A DNA stretch of 64,000 nucleotides from Vicinamibacteria bacterium (GCA_025994075.1 JAMQGV010000049.1:107610-171609); one strand, 5' to 3'. Shown: positions 33,321-42,726, counted from the first letter of the stretch. Program-made: numbers and translations. The notes: generated by a model not told the origin, from the letters alone.

Positions 33321-34525
33321 AGCTGGCCTTCGTCGTCCAGCGCTACGGCCTGGACATCGCGGGCGGCGCCGAGTACCACTGCCGCCTGGTCGCCGAGCAC
33401 CTCGCGCGCCACGCGCAGGTGGAGGTGCTGACCACCTGCGCCACCGACTACGTGAGCTGGGCCGACCACTATCCCGAGGGAGTGGAGACGCTGAACGGCG
33501 TGCCGGTGCGCCGCTTCCGCGTGAAGCGCCCGCGCGACGTGAACCGCTTCCGCGACTGGTCGGAGAAGGTGCTGGGCGGAACCCACGAGCCGGCCGACGA
33601 GAAGGCGTGGCTCGAGGAGGAGGGGCCCTACAGCCCGCGGCTGCTGGCCCACGTCCGGAAGCACGCTGCCCTGTTCGACTTCGTGATCGGCTTCTCGTAC
33701 CGCTACTGGACGACGCGCGAGGCGCTGCTCGCGGCCGCCGACCGCGCGATCCTGGTGCCGACCGCGGAAGACGACGGCGTGTACCGCCTCGGCATCTTCG
33801 GGGAGCTCTTCCGGGCGGTGAAGGGCGTCGTCTGGAACAGCCCGGAGGAGCGAGACATGATCCTCGCCGCGACGCCGGGACTCGACGTGCCCGGCGACGT
33901 CGTCGGCGTCGGCTCCGCGCTGCCCGAGCGGCTCGACCCCGAGGGCTTCCGCCGCGAGCGCGGCATCGACTACCCGTACCTGATCTACGTCGGCCGCATC
34001 GACCTCAACAAGGGCTGCCGCCAGCTCTTCGACCACTTCCTGCGCCACCGGCGCGAGCGCGGCTCGAAGCTGCGGCTGCTGCTGGTCGGCAAGCCCGTGC
34101 TGCCGCTGCCGCAGGACGAGGGCGTCGTCCACCTCGGTTTCCTCTCCGACCAGGAGAAGTGGAACGCGATCGCGGGCGCCGAGGCGCTGGTGATGCCCTC
34201 GCGCTACGAGAGCCTGTCGATGGTCACGCTCGAGGCCTGGTGGGCGCGGCGGCCAGTGCTGGCCAACGCCCGCTGCGCGGTGCTGCGCGGCCAGTGCGTG
34301 CGCTCCAACGCCGGGCTCTTCTACTCGGAGTACGCCGACTTCGCCGAGGCCCTCGCCCTGCTCGAGCGCGAGCCGGCGCTGCGGCGGGCGATGGGCGAGA
34401 ACGGCCGCCGCTACTTCGACACCCACTACGCGTGGGACGTGGTGATCGGCAAGTACCTCGCGCTGTTCGAGCGGCTGCGCGCCGCGCGCGCCGGGTCGGG
34501 CGTCGTGGCCGGGGCCTCGGCGTGA
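33317..34525 (+). CDS. GT4-type glycosyltransferase, subfamily A (copy 1)
   Basis: A 402-aa GT-B-fold transferase starting at GTG (KLAFVVQRYGLDIAGGAEYH, with the Gly-Gly-x-E acceptor-side loop). The C-terminal domain has YLIYVGRIDLNKG, VHLGFLSDQEKW and the retaining EX7E signature in SRYESLSMVTLEAW. GT4 enzymes transfer from nucleotide sugars with retention in the cytoplasm. A distinctive internal VLTTCATDYVSWADHYPEG and VPTAEDDGVYRL recur in the other three subfamily A copies. It overlaps neighbours at both ends by 4 bp. Confidence 0.88.
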   Translation: MKLAFVVQRYGLDIAGGAEYHCRLVAEHLARHAQVEVLTTCATDYVSWADHYPEGVETLNGVPVRRFRVKRPRDVNRFRDWSEKVLGGTHEPADEKAWLEEEGPYSPRLLAHVRKHAALFDFVIGFSYRYWTTREALLAAADRAILVPTAEDDGVYRLGIFGELFRAVKGVVWNSPEERDMILAATPGLDVPGDVVGVGSALPERLDPEGFRRERGIDYPYLIYVGRIDLNKGCRQLFDHFLRHRRERGSKLRLLLVGKPVLPLPQDEGVVHLGFLSDQEKWNAIAGAEALVMPSRYESLSMVTLEAWWARRPVLANARCAVLRGQCVRSNAGLFYSEYADFAEALALLEREPALRRAMGENGRRYFDTHYAWDVVIGKYLALFERLRAARAGSGVVAGASA

Positions 34526-35094
34526 GCGGCGAGTTCGCCGAACTGCCGCCGATCGGCGAAGGCGAGCTTGTCTCTGCGGCCGCGGTGATGGCGCTGGTGC
34601 GCGAGCGCTCCGCTCGCCGCCGTGCCGCCGGCCGGCTCACCGACGACGAGGTCGAGGCGCTCGCCCGCGAGCGCTTCCGACGCTACGGCCAGGAAGCGCA
34701 CATCGACCCGCGGCTGCTCGACCGGCTGCTCGACTCGGGCGTCGCCCACGACTGGAACATCGCCACCGACTACGTGATCCGCACCCACCGCACCGGGCCG
34801 GCGGCGGCGCTGCTGGTCGCGCTCAAGCGGGTGGTGGCGCCGATCGTGCGGCTCTACACCGACCACGTGCTCGACCGGCAGACCCAGGTCAACCAGTACC
34901 TCTACCGGGTGCTGCACGCCTCGGTCCGCGACGTCGTGCGGCTGGAGGCCCGCCTCGAGGCGCTGGAGAAGCGCGGCGACACCGGCGGGAAGTGGCCCGG
35001 TGGGGGTTTGGGGGCGGAGGAGGCCGGAGTCGTCCGACGTAGCCCCCATGGGACCGGCGACGGGCTTCGCCCGGCGCCGGAACCCGAACTATGA
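34522..35094 (+). CDS. Small helical protein of the glycosyltransferase cluster (paralogue 2, extended by a repeat)
   Basis: A 190-aa protein starting at GTG. It shares with the protein at 37330 the sequence HIDPRLLDRLLDSGVAHDWN, then Y-x-I-R-[TS]-H-R, then an amphipathic stretch (LKRVVAPIVRLYTDHVLDRQ) and a C-terminal helix (VVRLEARLEALEKRG). The last ~31 residues (from about residue 160) are encoded by a 90-bp repeat also found at 55241 and are low-complexity (Gly/Pro/Arg), absent from the paralogue. The original stop appears to have been lost when the repeat arrived. The stop overlaps the next ATG. Function unknown. Confidence 0.68.
   Translation: MSGEFAELPPIGEGELVSAAAVMALVRERSARRRAAGRLTDDEVEALARERFRRYGQEAHIDPRLLDRLLDSGVAHDWNIATDYVIRTHRTGPAAALLVALKRVVAPIVRLYTDHVLDRQTQVNQYLYRVLHASVRDVVRLEARLEALEKRGDTGGKWPGGGLGAEEAGVVRRSPHGTGDGLRPAPEPEL
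35001..35090 (+). repeat. GC-rich dispersed repeat, copy A
   Basis: About 90 bp closely matching 55241-55328: both open with TGGGGGT, share GGGGGCGGAGGAGG, GTCCGACG, AGCCCCC and a terminal stem (ACGGGCTTCGCCCGGCGCCG here). GGGGGC and GCCCCC can pair, giving two hairpins. Both copies end directly before a gene start, 35091 and 55329. Copy A is read as the C-terminus of the preceding gene. Confidence 0.75.
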
Positions 35095-36263
35095 AGTTGG
35101 CGTTCGTGGTCCAGCGCTGCGGCGAAGAAGTCCAGGGCGGCGCGGAGTCGTTGTGCCGCGCCTGGGCGAAGCGGCTCGCGGCGCGCCACGAGGTCGAGAT
35201 CCTGACCACCTGCGCGCTCGACTACTCCACGTGGACCGACCACTACCCGGCCGGTCCCGCGACGGTCGACGGCCTGCGCGTCACCCGCTTCCCGGTGATC
35301 CGCGCCCGTGACCCGCGCCGCTTCGCGCTGTACTCCGACATCGTCCTGCGCGACCACCACACGGCCGACGAGGAGCGCGCCTGGATCGAGGAGAACGGCC
35401 CGGTGGCGCCGGCGCTGGTCGAGGCCGTGCGTGCCTCGTCCGCCGAGCTCGTGCTCGTCTTCTCCTACCGCTACTGGACGAGCTTCCACGCGGCGGGCGC
35501 GGCCGGCTCGCGCGCCGTGCTCGTGCCGACCGCCGAAGACGACCCGGTGCTCGCGATCGGCGCCTTCGCGCCCGTGTTCCGGTCGGCCCGCGGCCACCTG
35601 TTCCTGACCCCCGAGGAGCGCGACCTGGTCCAGCGCGTCGCCGGTGACGGCGTGCCGCACGCGGTGACCGGCTCGGGCGTCGAACTGCCGGAGAGCGCCC
35701 CGCTGGATCTGGACGCGCGCTTCGGGCTCGACGCGCCGTACGTGCTCTACGTCGGCCGCCTCGACGGCGGCAAGGGCGTCGACGTGCTGGCCCGCGACTG
35801 GCTGCGCTTCTGCGCGAACCACGCCGACGCGCCGGTGCTGGCGCTGGCCGGCCGCTCCCACCTGAGCCTGCCGGAGCACCCGAAGCTGCGCGCGCTGGGG
35901 CCGGTCGACGAGGCGGAGAAGCGCGCGCTGCTCGCCGGTTGCCAGCTCTTCGTGCTGCCCTCGCCCCACGAGAGCCTGTCGATCGCGGTGCTCGAGGCGT
36001 GGGCCCTGGGCCGCCCCGTGCTCGCCAACGGCCGCTGCGCCGTGCTCGCCGGGCAGTGCGCGCGCTCCGACGGGGGGCTCTGGTACGAGGGCTACGGCGA
36101 GTTCGAGCAGGCGCTGCGGCTGCTGCTGGAGCGAGCCGACCTGCGGGCGGCACTCGGCCGCCAGGGCCGGGAGTTCGTGGAGCGCGAGTGCGCCTGGTCC
36201 GCGGTCGACGGCCGGCTCGAGGAGGCGCTCGCGCGGTTCGCGGCGGCGCCCGGCCGCGGATGA
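35091..36263 (+). CDS. GT4-type glycosyltransferase, subfamily A (copy 2)
   Basis: A 390-aa transferase beginning KLAFVVQRCGEEVQGGAESL, with LTTCALDYSTWTDHYPAG, VPTAEDDPVLAI, YVLYVGRLDGGKG and the EX7E motif in PHESLSIAVLEAW. It is related along its whole length to the proteins at 33317, 37782 and 43781, so the copies arose by tandem duplication and diverged. The ATG overlaps the preceding stop, and the start lies immediately after repeat copy A. Donor and acceptor are unknown. Confidence 0.88.
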   Translation: MKLAFVVQRCGEEVQGGAESLCRAWAKRLAARHEVEILTTCALDYSTWTDHYPAGPATVDGLRVTRFPVIRARDPRRFALYSDIVLRDHHTADEERAWIEENGPVAPALVEAVRASSAELVLVFSYRYWTSFHAAGAAGSRAVLVPTAEDDPVLAIGAFAPVFRSARGHLFLTPEERDLVQRVAGDGVPHAVTGSGVELPESAPLDLDARFGLDAPYVLYVGRLDGGKGVDVLARDWLRFCANHADAPVLALAGRSHLSLPEHPKLRALGPVDEAEKRALLAGCQLFVLPSPHESLSIAVLEAWALGRPVLANGRCAVLAGQCARSDGGLWYEGYGEFEQALRLLLERADLRAALGRQGREFVERECAWSAVDGRLEEALARFAAAPGRG

Positions 36264-37333
36264 GCCGCCACGTCCACCAGTTGCTGGCGGCGCTCTCCTA
36301 CGGGGACGCGATCGGCAACGAGGCGCTGGCGATCCGCGCCCAGTTGCGGGCCATGGGCTTCCAGTCGGAGATCTACGCCGAGCACGTGCACCCGCGGATG
36401 GCGCCGGAGGCCAGGCCGCTGTGGCAGTACGAGAAGGTGTCGGGCCCGGACACGGTCTGCGTCTACCACTTCTCGATCGGCAGCGCGGCAGGCCGGCTCG
36501 CCTTTCACGCGCCGGACCGGCTGGTCGCGATCTACCACAACATCACCCCGCCCGAGTTCTTCCTCGGCTTCCACTCCCACCTCGCCGGCCTCACCTATCA
36601 CGGCCGCCGCGAGCTGGAGACGTTCGCGCCGCGGGTCGCGCTGGGCCTCGGCGACAGCGAGTACAACCGGGCCGAGCTGGAGCGCGCCGGTTTCGCCCGC
36701 ACCGGCGTGCTGCCGATCGTGCTCGACTGGAAGGCCTACGAGCGCCGGCCGAACCCGGTCGTGCGCAAGATGTACGGCGACGGCCGCACCAACTTCCTGT
36801 TCGTCGGCCGAGTGATCCCCAACAAGCGGCTGGAGGACGTGATCCGCGTCTTCGCCGTCCACAACCGCTGGACGGACCCGGCCAGCCGCCTGCTGCTGGT
36901 CGGCGACTACCGGGGATACGAGCGCTACCACCGCCGGCTGATGGAGATGGTGAGCGCACTCGGCCTCGACGGGCGGGTCGTCTTCACCGGCCACGTCGAC
37001 GACGACGACCTCTACGCCTACTACTCGGTCTCGCACCTGTTCCTGTGCCTGTCCGAGCACGAGGGCTTCTGCGTGCCGCTGCTGGAGGCGATGCACTTCG
37101 GCCTGCCGGTGGTCGCCTTCGACCGCGGCGCGGTGCGCGAGACGCTGCGCGGCGGTGGCGTGCTGCTGCGCGAGAAGCGGCCCGAGGAGGTCGCGGAGTT
37201 GTGCCAGCTCCTGCTGACCGACGGGGCGCTGCGCGCCAGCGTGCTGCGCACCCAGGCGCGGGCGCTCGGCGAAGCCCGCGGCCTCGACTTCGGGGCGCTG
37301 CTGCGCGAGCAGCTCGCGCCGGTGCTGACGTGA
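36260..37333 (+). CDS. GT4-type glycosyltransferase, subfamily B (copy 1)
   Basis: A 357-aa transferase of a second subfamily. N-terminal VHQLLAALSYGDAIGNEALA, the acceptor-side YHNITPPEFF and LGLGDSEYNRAELE, then FLFVGRVIPNKRLEDVI, VVFTGHVDDDDLYAYY and the EX7E motif SEHEGFCVPLLEAM. The same landmarks occur at 38966 and 42723. This HQLL...GDAIGN group resembles mannosyl/rhamnosyltransferases of surface-polysaccharide loci, but the sugar cannot be assigned. ATG overlaps the previous stop (ATGA). Confidence 0.87.
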   Translation: MSRHVHQLLAALSYGDAIGNEALAIRAQLRAMGFQSEIYAEHVHPRMAPEARPLWQYEKVSGPDTVCVYHFSIGSAAGRLAFHAPDRLVAIYHNITPPEFFLGFHSHLAGLTYHGRRELETFAPRVALGLGDSEYNRAELERAGFARTGVLPIVLDWKAYERRPNPVVRKMYGDGRTNFLFVGRVIPNKRLEDVIRVFAVHNRWTDPASRLLLVGDYRGYERYHRRLMEMVSALGLDGRVVFTGHVDDDDLYAYYSVSHLFLCLSEHEGFCVPLLEAMHFGLPVVAFDRGAVRETLRGGGVLLREKRPEEVAELCQLLLTDGALRASVLRTQARALGEARGLDFGALLREQLAPVLT

Positions 37334-37785
37334 GCGCGGACCCGCAGGGCGACCTCGACGAAGGACGGCGGATCTCCGACGAGATCCGCGCGCAGGCCCG
37401 CGAACTGCGCGCGCGCGGCGTCTACACCGAAGAGGATCTGCGCGCGGCGCTGCGCGTGCGCCGGCTGCGCCACTTCGAGCAGGGGAAGATCGACCCGCGG
37501 CTGGGCCGCGCGCTCCTGCACACGAGCCACGACTGGAACGTCGACCCGGCGTACGCGATCCGTTCCCACCGCGGCGGGGTCGCCGGGGCGGTGCTGCCGG
37601 CGCTCAAGCGGCTGATCGCGCCGCTGGTGCGGCTCTACACGGACCACGTCGTGCTGCGCCAGGCCCAGATCAACCTCGCGGTCCACTACGCCGTCGTCGA
37701 CCTGCTCGAGCAGAACGAGCGGCTGGCGGCGCGCGTGCGCTCGCTGGAGGCCCGGGTCCGCGAACTGGAAGCGGGGCAGCGGTGA
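37330..37785 (+). CDS. Small helical protein of the glycosyltransferase cluster (paralogue 3)
   Basis: A 151-aa protein starting at GTG, overlapping both neighbours by 4 bp. It is mostly charged helix (RRISDEIRAQARELRARGVY), then KIDPRLGRALLHTSHDWNVD, an amphipathic LKRLIAPLVRLYTDHVVLRQ segment able to lie on a membrane, and a C-terminal coiled coil (NERLAARVRSLEARVRELEA). Strong similarity to the protein at 34522 without the repeat-derived tail shows where that family normally ends. No catalytic motif is visible. Function unknown. Confidence 0.7.
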   Translation: MSADPQGDLDEGRRISDEIRAQARELRARGVYTEEDLRAALRVRRLRHFEQGKIDPRLGRALLHTSHDWNVDPAYAIRSHRGGVAGAVLPALKRLIAPLVRLYTDHVVLRQAQINLAVHYAVVDLLEQNERLAARVRSLEARVRELEAGQR

Positions 37786-38969
37786 AGCTGGCCTTCGCGA
37801 TCCAGCGCTACGGGGAGGGGATCGCCGGCGGGGCGGAGGCCCACTGCCGGGCGCTCTGCGAGCGCCTGGCGCGCGACCACGAGGTGCAGGTGCTGACCAC
37901 CTGCGCCCGCGACTACGTGACCTGGGAGAACCACTTCCTGCCGGGCGAGAGCGCGCAGGGCGGCGTGCGGGTGCGCCGTTTCCCGGTGCGGCGGCCGCGC
38001 CACCCACGCGACTTCGCCGAGGCCTCGGACCGCGTCTTCGGGGACGAGCCGCACGGCCTCGCCGACGAGCAGGCGTGGGCCCGTGAAAACGGCCCCGACG
38101 CGCCCGCGCTGCTCTCGGCGATCGCCGCGGAGCGCGACGCCGACGCCCTGGTCTTCTACTCGTGGCGCTACGCGCAGTGCCTTTTCGGGCTGCCGCCGGT
38201 GAAGGCGCGGGCCGTGCTGGTGCCGACGGCGGAGGCGGAGCCCGCGGTCGAGCTGGAGCTGGCGGGCCGGCTGTTCACGCAGCCCGCCGGTTTCCTGTTC
38301 CTCACCCCGGAAGAACAGGCGCTGGTCGAGCGCAGCGCCGCCCGCTTCGGCGGCCGCTCGGGCCTGGCGGCCGTGATCGGCGGCGGCGTGGAGATCCCGG
38401 CGGGACACGCCGCGGTCGCCCCCCGCGCCCGCTTCGGCCTCGGCGAGCCGTACGTGCTCTACCTCGGCCGCCTCGACCCCAACAAGGGCGTCGACCGGCT
38501 GCTCGAGTACCACGAGTGGATGGGCGCCGACGCGCCACTGCTGGTGTTGTGCGGCCACGACGCGATCGGCGTCCCCGAGCACCCGCGGCGGCGCAAGCTC
38601 GGCTTCGTCGCCGAGGAGGAGAAGTACGCGCTGCTGCGCGAGGCCGCGGCGCTGCTGATGCCGAGCCGCTACGAGAGCCTGTCGCTGGTCGTGCTCGAGG
38701 CGTTCGCGCTCGGCCGACCCGTGCTGGCGGATGCCGCCTGCGCGCCCGTGCGCGGCCTGGTCGAGCGATCCGGCGGCGGCCTCACGTACGACGACGGCCT
38801 CGGCTTCGACCTCGCCCTGCGCCGGCTGACGGCCGACGCGTCGTTGCGCGAACGGCTCGGCGCCCGCGGCCGCGCCTTCGCCGAGCGCGAGTGCGACTGG
38901 GACCGCGTGGCAAGCGCCGCGGAGGCCCTGATCGCCCGCGTCGCCGCGCAAGCCCGGAGCGCACCGTGA
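37782..38969 (+). CDS. GT4-type glycosyltransferase, subfamily A (copy 3)
   Basis: A 395-aa transferase starting at GTG. KLAFAIQRYGEGIAGGAEAH, LTTCARDYVTWENHFLPG, VPTAEAEPAVEL, YVLYLGRLDPNKGVDRLLEY and EX7E in SRYESLSLVVLEAF mark it as subfamily A. The aromatic Y-[WR]-x-W-R-Y segment (VFYSWRYAQC) corresponds to FSYRYWT in copies 1 and 2. The stop overlaps the next GTG. Likely cytoplasmic, acting on the same glycan as its neighbours. Confidence 0.88.
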   Translation: MKLAFAIQRYGEGIAGGAEAHCRALCERLARDHEVQVLTTCARDYVTWENHFLPGESAQGGVRVRRFPVRRPRHPRDFAEASDRVFGDEPHGLADEQAWARENGPDAPALLSAIAAERDADALVFYSWRYAQCLFGLPPVKARAVLVPTAEAEPAVELELAGRLFTQPAGFLFLTPEEQALVERSAARFGGRSGLAAVIGGGVEIPAGHAAVAPRARFGLGEPYVLYLGRLDPNKGVDRLLEYHEWMGADAPLLVLCGHDAIGVPEHPRRRKLGFVAEEEKYALLREAAALLMPSRYESLSLVVLEAFALGRPVLADAACAPVRGLVERSGGGLTYDDGLGFDLALRRLTADASLRERLGARGRAFAERECDWDRVASAAEALIARVAAQARSAP

Positions 38970-40069
38970 CCCGCTGCGATCAATGGGTGCCGGCGTTGCA
39001 TGCCGGTGACGCGATCGGGGATTCCGCGCGGCTGCTGCGCGACGCGCTGCGCGCCCGCGGGTTCCAGGCCGACGTCTACGCCCTGCACCTCGACGAGGGA
39101 CTCGCGGGCGACGGCCGCCGCTTCGACGAGTGGGTGCCGGGCGGGCCCGACGACCTGGTGCTGCTGCACTACGCGATCGTCTCCCCGCTCACCGCGGCCC
39201 TCGGGGAGCAGCGCTGCAAGCGGGCCCTGATCCACCACAACCTCACGCCGCCGGAGTTCTTCGAGGAATACGACCGCGAGATGGCGCGCATCCTGCGCCT
39301 CGGCCGCGAGGAGCTCGCGACCCTCGCGCCGCACGTCGACCTGGCGCTGGGCGACAGCGAGTTCAACCGCCGGGAGCTGGAGGCAGCCGGCTTCGCGCGC
39401 ACCGGCGTGCTGCCGATCCTGCTCGACTTCGACCGCTACGACGAGCCGCCGAACCCGGTGCTGCTGCGCCAGCTCCGCGACGGCCGCGTCAACGCGCTGT
39501 TCGTCGGCCGCGTCGCCCCCAACAAGCGGCCCGACGCGCTGATCCGGATGGCCGCCTACTGGAAGCGCTTCATCTCGCCCAACTTGCGCCTCGTGCTCGT
39601 CGGCAAGCTGCCGCGGCGCGAGACGGGCAGGGGCGAGCCGCTGCGCGGCCACTACTTCGACACGCTGCAGCGCTTCTTCTACGAGCTCGGCTTCTCGTCC
39701 GACGAGATCGTGTTCACCGGCCACGTCGACCACCGCGAGCTGCTCGCCGCCTACCGCGCCGCGGACGTCTTCGTCTGCGCCTCGGAGCACGAGGGCTTCG
39801 GGGTGCCGCTGGTCGAGGCGATGCGGATGGACGTGCCGATCGTCGCGGTGCGTGGCACCGCCGTCTCCGACACGCTGGGCGATGCGGGCGTGCAGCTCGA
39901 CGACGCCGAGCCGGCGCGGATGGCGGAGGCGGCGCACCTCGTGGCCACCGACGAGGCGCTGCGCGCCGCGGTGCTCGCCGGCCAGCGCCGGAGGCTGCGC
40001 GCGTTCGCGCCGGACGCGGTGCTGGCGACGCTCGACGGGCACCTGCGCACGCTCGGGGTCGCGCCCTGA
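38966..40069 (+). CDS. GT4-type glycosyltransferase, subfamily B (copy 2)
   Basis: A 367-aa transferase starting at GTG: DQWVPALHAGDAIGDSARLL, HHNLTPPEFFEEYDREMARI, LALGDSEFNRRELEAAGFAR, ALFVGRVAPNKRPDALI, IVFTGHVDHRELLAAY and EX7E SEHEGFGVPLVEAM. An extra insertion (KLPRRETGRGEPLRGHYFDT) after the donor-binding strand distinguishes it from the other subfamily B proteins. It ends 2 bp before the PA14-containing membrane protein gene. Confidence 0.87.
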   Translation: MTRCDQWVPALHAGDAIGDSARLLRDALRARGFQADVYALHLDEGLAGDGRRFDEWVPGGPDDLVLLHYAIVSPLTAALGEQRCKRALIHHNLTPPEFFEEYDREMARILRLGREELATLAPHVDLALGDSEFNRRELEAAGFARTGVLPILLDFDRYDEPPNPVLLRQLRDGRVNALFVGRVAPNKRPDALIRMAAYWKRFISPNLRLVLVGKLPRRETGRGEPLRGHYFDTLQRFFYELGFSSDEIVFTGHVDHRELLAAYRAADVFVCASEHEGFGVPLVEAMRMDVPIVAVRGTAVSDTLGDAGVQLDDAEPARMAEAAHLVATDEALRAAVLAGQRRRLRAFAPDAVLATLDGHLRTLGVAP

Positions 40070-40071
40070 TC

Positions 40072-42726
40072 ATGCGCGTCCGGGTCGCCGCGCGGGCCGC
40101 CCTCGGCGTCGCGGTGGCGCTGTACGTCCTCGCGCTGCTGCGGCTGGCCCCCGTGTTCCTCGATCCTCTCGTCGACGTGCGGGCGCTGCCGCTCGTGCCG
40201 TGGGTGATCGCGCTCGCGATCCTGGTCGCGCTGTTGCCCGCGACCGACCGCGCTCCCCGAGGTGTCGCCCGTCTCGGCATGGCCGCGCTGGCCGTGGCCG
40301 CGGCGCTCGCGACATCGGTCCTGCTCCGCGGAGCGGCCGGGCTGAGCGCGAAGGTGTCCGGTCCCCAGGGCCCGATCGCCGAACTGGGCCCCGGCCCGCT
40401 CGACCTCGCCGGCCCCGACCTGCGCGGGCTGCCGGCGCCGCGGCGGCGGATCGTCGAGTGGTCGGGGACGCTGTCGGTGCCCGAGAGCGGGCGCTACCGG
40501 CTGTGGGCGGACGGCCGCGGCGCGGTGAGCGTGCGCGTCGACGGCCGCGTCGTGCTGGAGGCCGAAGGGGAGCGGTTGATCGCGGGCGCGGACGTGAACC
40601 TGGGCCGCGGCGAGCGGCAGCTCGCGGTCCGGCTCGAGCGGGTGGGACCGGGGCCGCGGCTGCGGCTCGGCTGGATCACGCCCGCCGGCCGCGCCGAGAT
40701 GCTGCCGCCGCGCCGGCTCGCGCCGACTTCGGAAGCGGCGACGCCCGGCCTTCTGTGGTCGCTGACGGACCTGTTCGGCCACGTGCTGGCCGCGCTCGCC
40801 GGGGGCCTGGCCTTCGCCCTCGGCGCCCGCACACCGCGCGACGCCGAAGACGCCACGGGAGACGCCACCGCGCCCGAGCCGCCGGGCTGGCGCGAAGGAA
40901 CCCTGGCCACGGCGGGCTTCGCCGCGCTCGCCGTCGCGATGAGCTGGCCGCTCGCCGCCGACCTCGCCGGCAGCAGCCTGATGCAGTACCCGGACGGCCG
41001 CCTCAACGCGTGGATCCTGGCCTGGGGCGCGCGGGCGCTGGTCACGGCGCCGACCCAGGTGTTCCAGGCGCCGATCTTCCACCCCCTGCCCGACGCCCAC
41101 GCCTTCACCGAGAACCTGTTGCTGCCGGCCGCCCTGGCCGCGCCGTTCACGCTGTCGGGCGGCCCCGCGCTCGGCTACAACCTGGTGCTGCTCGCGAGCC
41201 TGGCGCTGTCGGGCACCGGCGTGTTCCTGCTCGCCCGCCGCGCCACGGGCGACCCGGTCGCCGCCTTCGTCGGCGCCGCGATCTTCGCCGTCGGCGTCCA
41301 CCGCTGGGTGCGGCTTGCGCACCTGCACGCGCAGGTGACCGTGTTCCTGCCGCTCGCGCTGCTCGCCCTCGACCGCTTCTTCGCGCGGCGCACGTTCGTT
41401 CGCGCGCTGGCCGTGGCCGCCTGCGTGATGCTGCAGGGCCTGTCTTCGGTGTACCTCGGCGCGATCACGGCCACGGCCGTCACGACTTGCGTGGCGCTGG
41501 CCGTGGCGACCCGGAACGTCGGCGGGCGCGACCTGCTGCGGCTCGCGGTGGCCGGCCTCGTCGCGCTGCCGCCGCTCGTCGCCGTGGCCGCTCCCTACTT
41601 CCGGATGCGCGGCTTCCAGGGGGTGGAGTTCACGCTCGAGGACCTGCGCGTGTACGCGACGACTCTCGAGTCGTGGGTCGCCTCGGGCACGCCGCTCTGG
41701 GGGCCGCTCAGCCAGCGCCACCTCGATCCCGACCGGGTGCGCGACGGGCTGTTCCCGGGCCTGGTGCCGCTGCTGCTGGGCCTCGCTGGCCTGGCCCGCG
41801 CCCCCCGCCGCTGGCAGCTCGCCGCGGTGTCGCTGTGCGGGCTGTCGGTGTGGATCTCGCTCGGGCCCGAGACCGCCGCCTTCCGCTTCCTGCACGAGCA
41901 GGTCGTGCTGTTCCGCGCGATCCGCGCCTACTCCCGCTTCGCGCTGCTCGTGATGCTGGTGCTCTCCGTGCTGTCCGCGCTGGCGCTGGCGGGGCGCGGC
42001 CGGTTGCGCTGGCTGGCGCTGGCGCTGCTTCTCTTCGAGGCCCGCCACGCGCCGATCGGCACCGCGCCGCTGGTCGTGCCGGGCGAAGTCGAGCGCTGGC
42101 TCGCCGGCAAGGCCGGCGCCGTCGCCGTGCTGCCCGTGGGCGAAGGCGACACGGCCGCGATGCTGCGCCAGCTCGGCCACTGGCGACCTCTCGTCAACGG
42201 CGACTCCGGCTTCATCCCGCGGCCCCACGACCGGGCGATGGAGCGGCTCGAGGGAACGCTCGACGCGGACGCGCTGCGTTACCTGCGCGCGATCGGGGTG
42301 CGTCACGTGGTCTCGCCCGATCCGCAGCCGCAGCTCGTCGAGGCCGCGCGCTTCGGGGCCGACGCCGTCTACGAGGTGCCCGCGGGCGAAGCCGCCGCGA
42401 GGCCGGCGGTCGGCGAGCCGACGCCGACGCTGTGGGAGCCGCGCGGCGCCACGCTCGACCTCGGCACGCCACGCCAGGTCGCCCGCGCGACGTTCGAGCT
42501 CTCCGATGCTCCGTGGCTGGCCCGGCCGCGGCTCGAGCACTCGCCGGACGGCCGCACCTGGGAGCCGCTCGCCGCGCAGGCGAGCCTCGCCGACGCGATC
42601 CTCGGCCTGCTCGCCGACCCGCGCCAAGGTCGCGGCGAGGTGCGTTTTGCGCCGGTGACCACCCGCTTCCTGCGCTTCGACCCTGCGCTGCCCGCCCGCC
42701 CGGGGCTGATCGAGGTCGGATCGTGA
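40072..42726 (+). CDS. Large membrane protein with PA14-like domain, GT-C-like
   Basis: An 884-aa protein. Two N-terminal helices are followed by an extracytoplasmic PA14-like beta domain (residues ~120-220: VEWSGTLSVPESGRYRLWAD, VDGRVVLEAEGE, RLRLGWITPAG), then about ten helices with a GT-C-type first loop (PDGRLNAWILAWGARALV), and a soluble C-terminal part. The C-terminus includes a discoidin-like strand set (ATLDLGTPRQVARATFELSD). PA14 and F5/8-type folds bind carbohydrate, so the protein may transfer or polymerise sugars outside the membrane. It overlaps the next gene by 4 bp. Confidence 0.75.
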   Translation: MRVRVAARAALGVAVALYVLALLRLAPVFLDPLVDVRALPLVPWVIALAILVALLPATDRAPRGVARLGMAALAVAAALATSVLLRGAAGLSAKVSGPQGPIAELGPGPLDLAGPDLRGLPAPRRRIVEWSGTLSVPESGRYRLWADGRGAVSVRVDGRVVLEAEGERLIAGADVNLGRGERQLAVRLERVGPGPRLRLGWITPAGRAEMLPPRRLAPTSEAATPGLLWSLTDLFGHVLAALAGGLAFALGARTPRDAEDATGDATAPEPPGWREGTLATAGFAALAVAMSWPLAADLAGSSLMQYPDGRLNAWILAWGARALVTAPTQVFQAPIFHPLPDAHAFTENLLLPAALAAPFTLSGGPALGYNLVLLASLALSGTGVFLLARRATGDPVAAFVGAAIFAVGVHRWVRLAHLHAQVTVFLPLALLALDRFFARRTFVRALAVAACVMLQGLSSVYLGAITATAVTTCVALAVATRNVGGRDLLRLAVAGLVALPPLVAVAAPYFRMRGFQGVEFTLEDLRVYATTLESWVASGTPLWGPLSQRHLDPDRVRDGLFPGLVPLLLGLAGLARAPRRWQLAAVSLCGLSVWISLGPETAAFRFLHEQVVLFRAIRAYSRFALLVMLVLSVLSALALAGRGRLRWLALALLLFEARHAPIGTAPLVVPGEVERWLAGKAGAVAVLPVGEGDTAAMLRQLGHWRPLVNGDSGFIPRPHDRAMERLEGTLDADALRYLRAIGVRHVVSPDPQPQLVEAARFGADAVYEVPAGEAAARPAVGEPTPTLWEPRGATLDLGTPRQVARATFELSDAPWLARPRLEHSPDGRTWEPLAAQASLADAILGLLADPRQGRGEVRFAPVTTRFLRFDPALPARPGLIEVGS

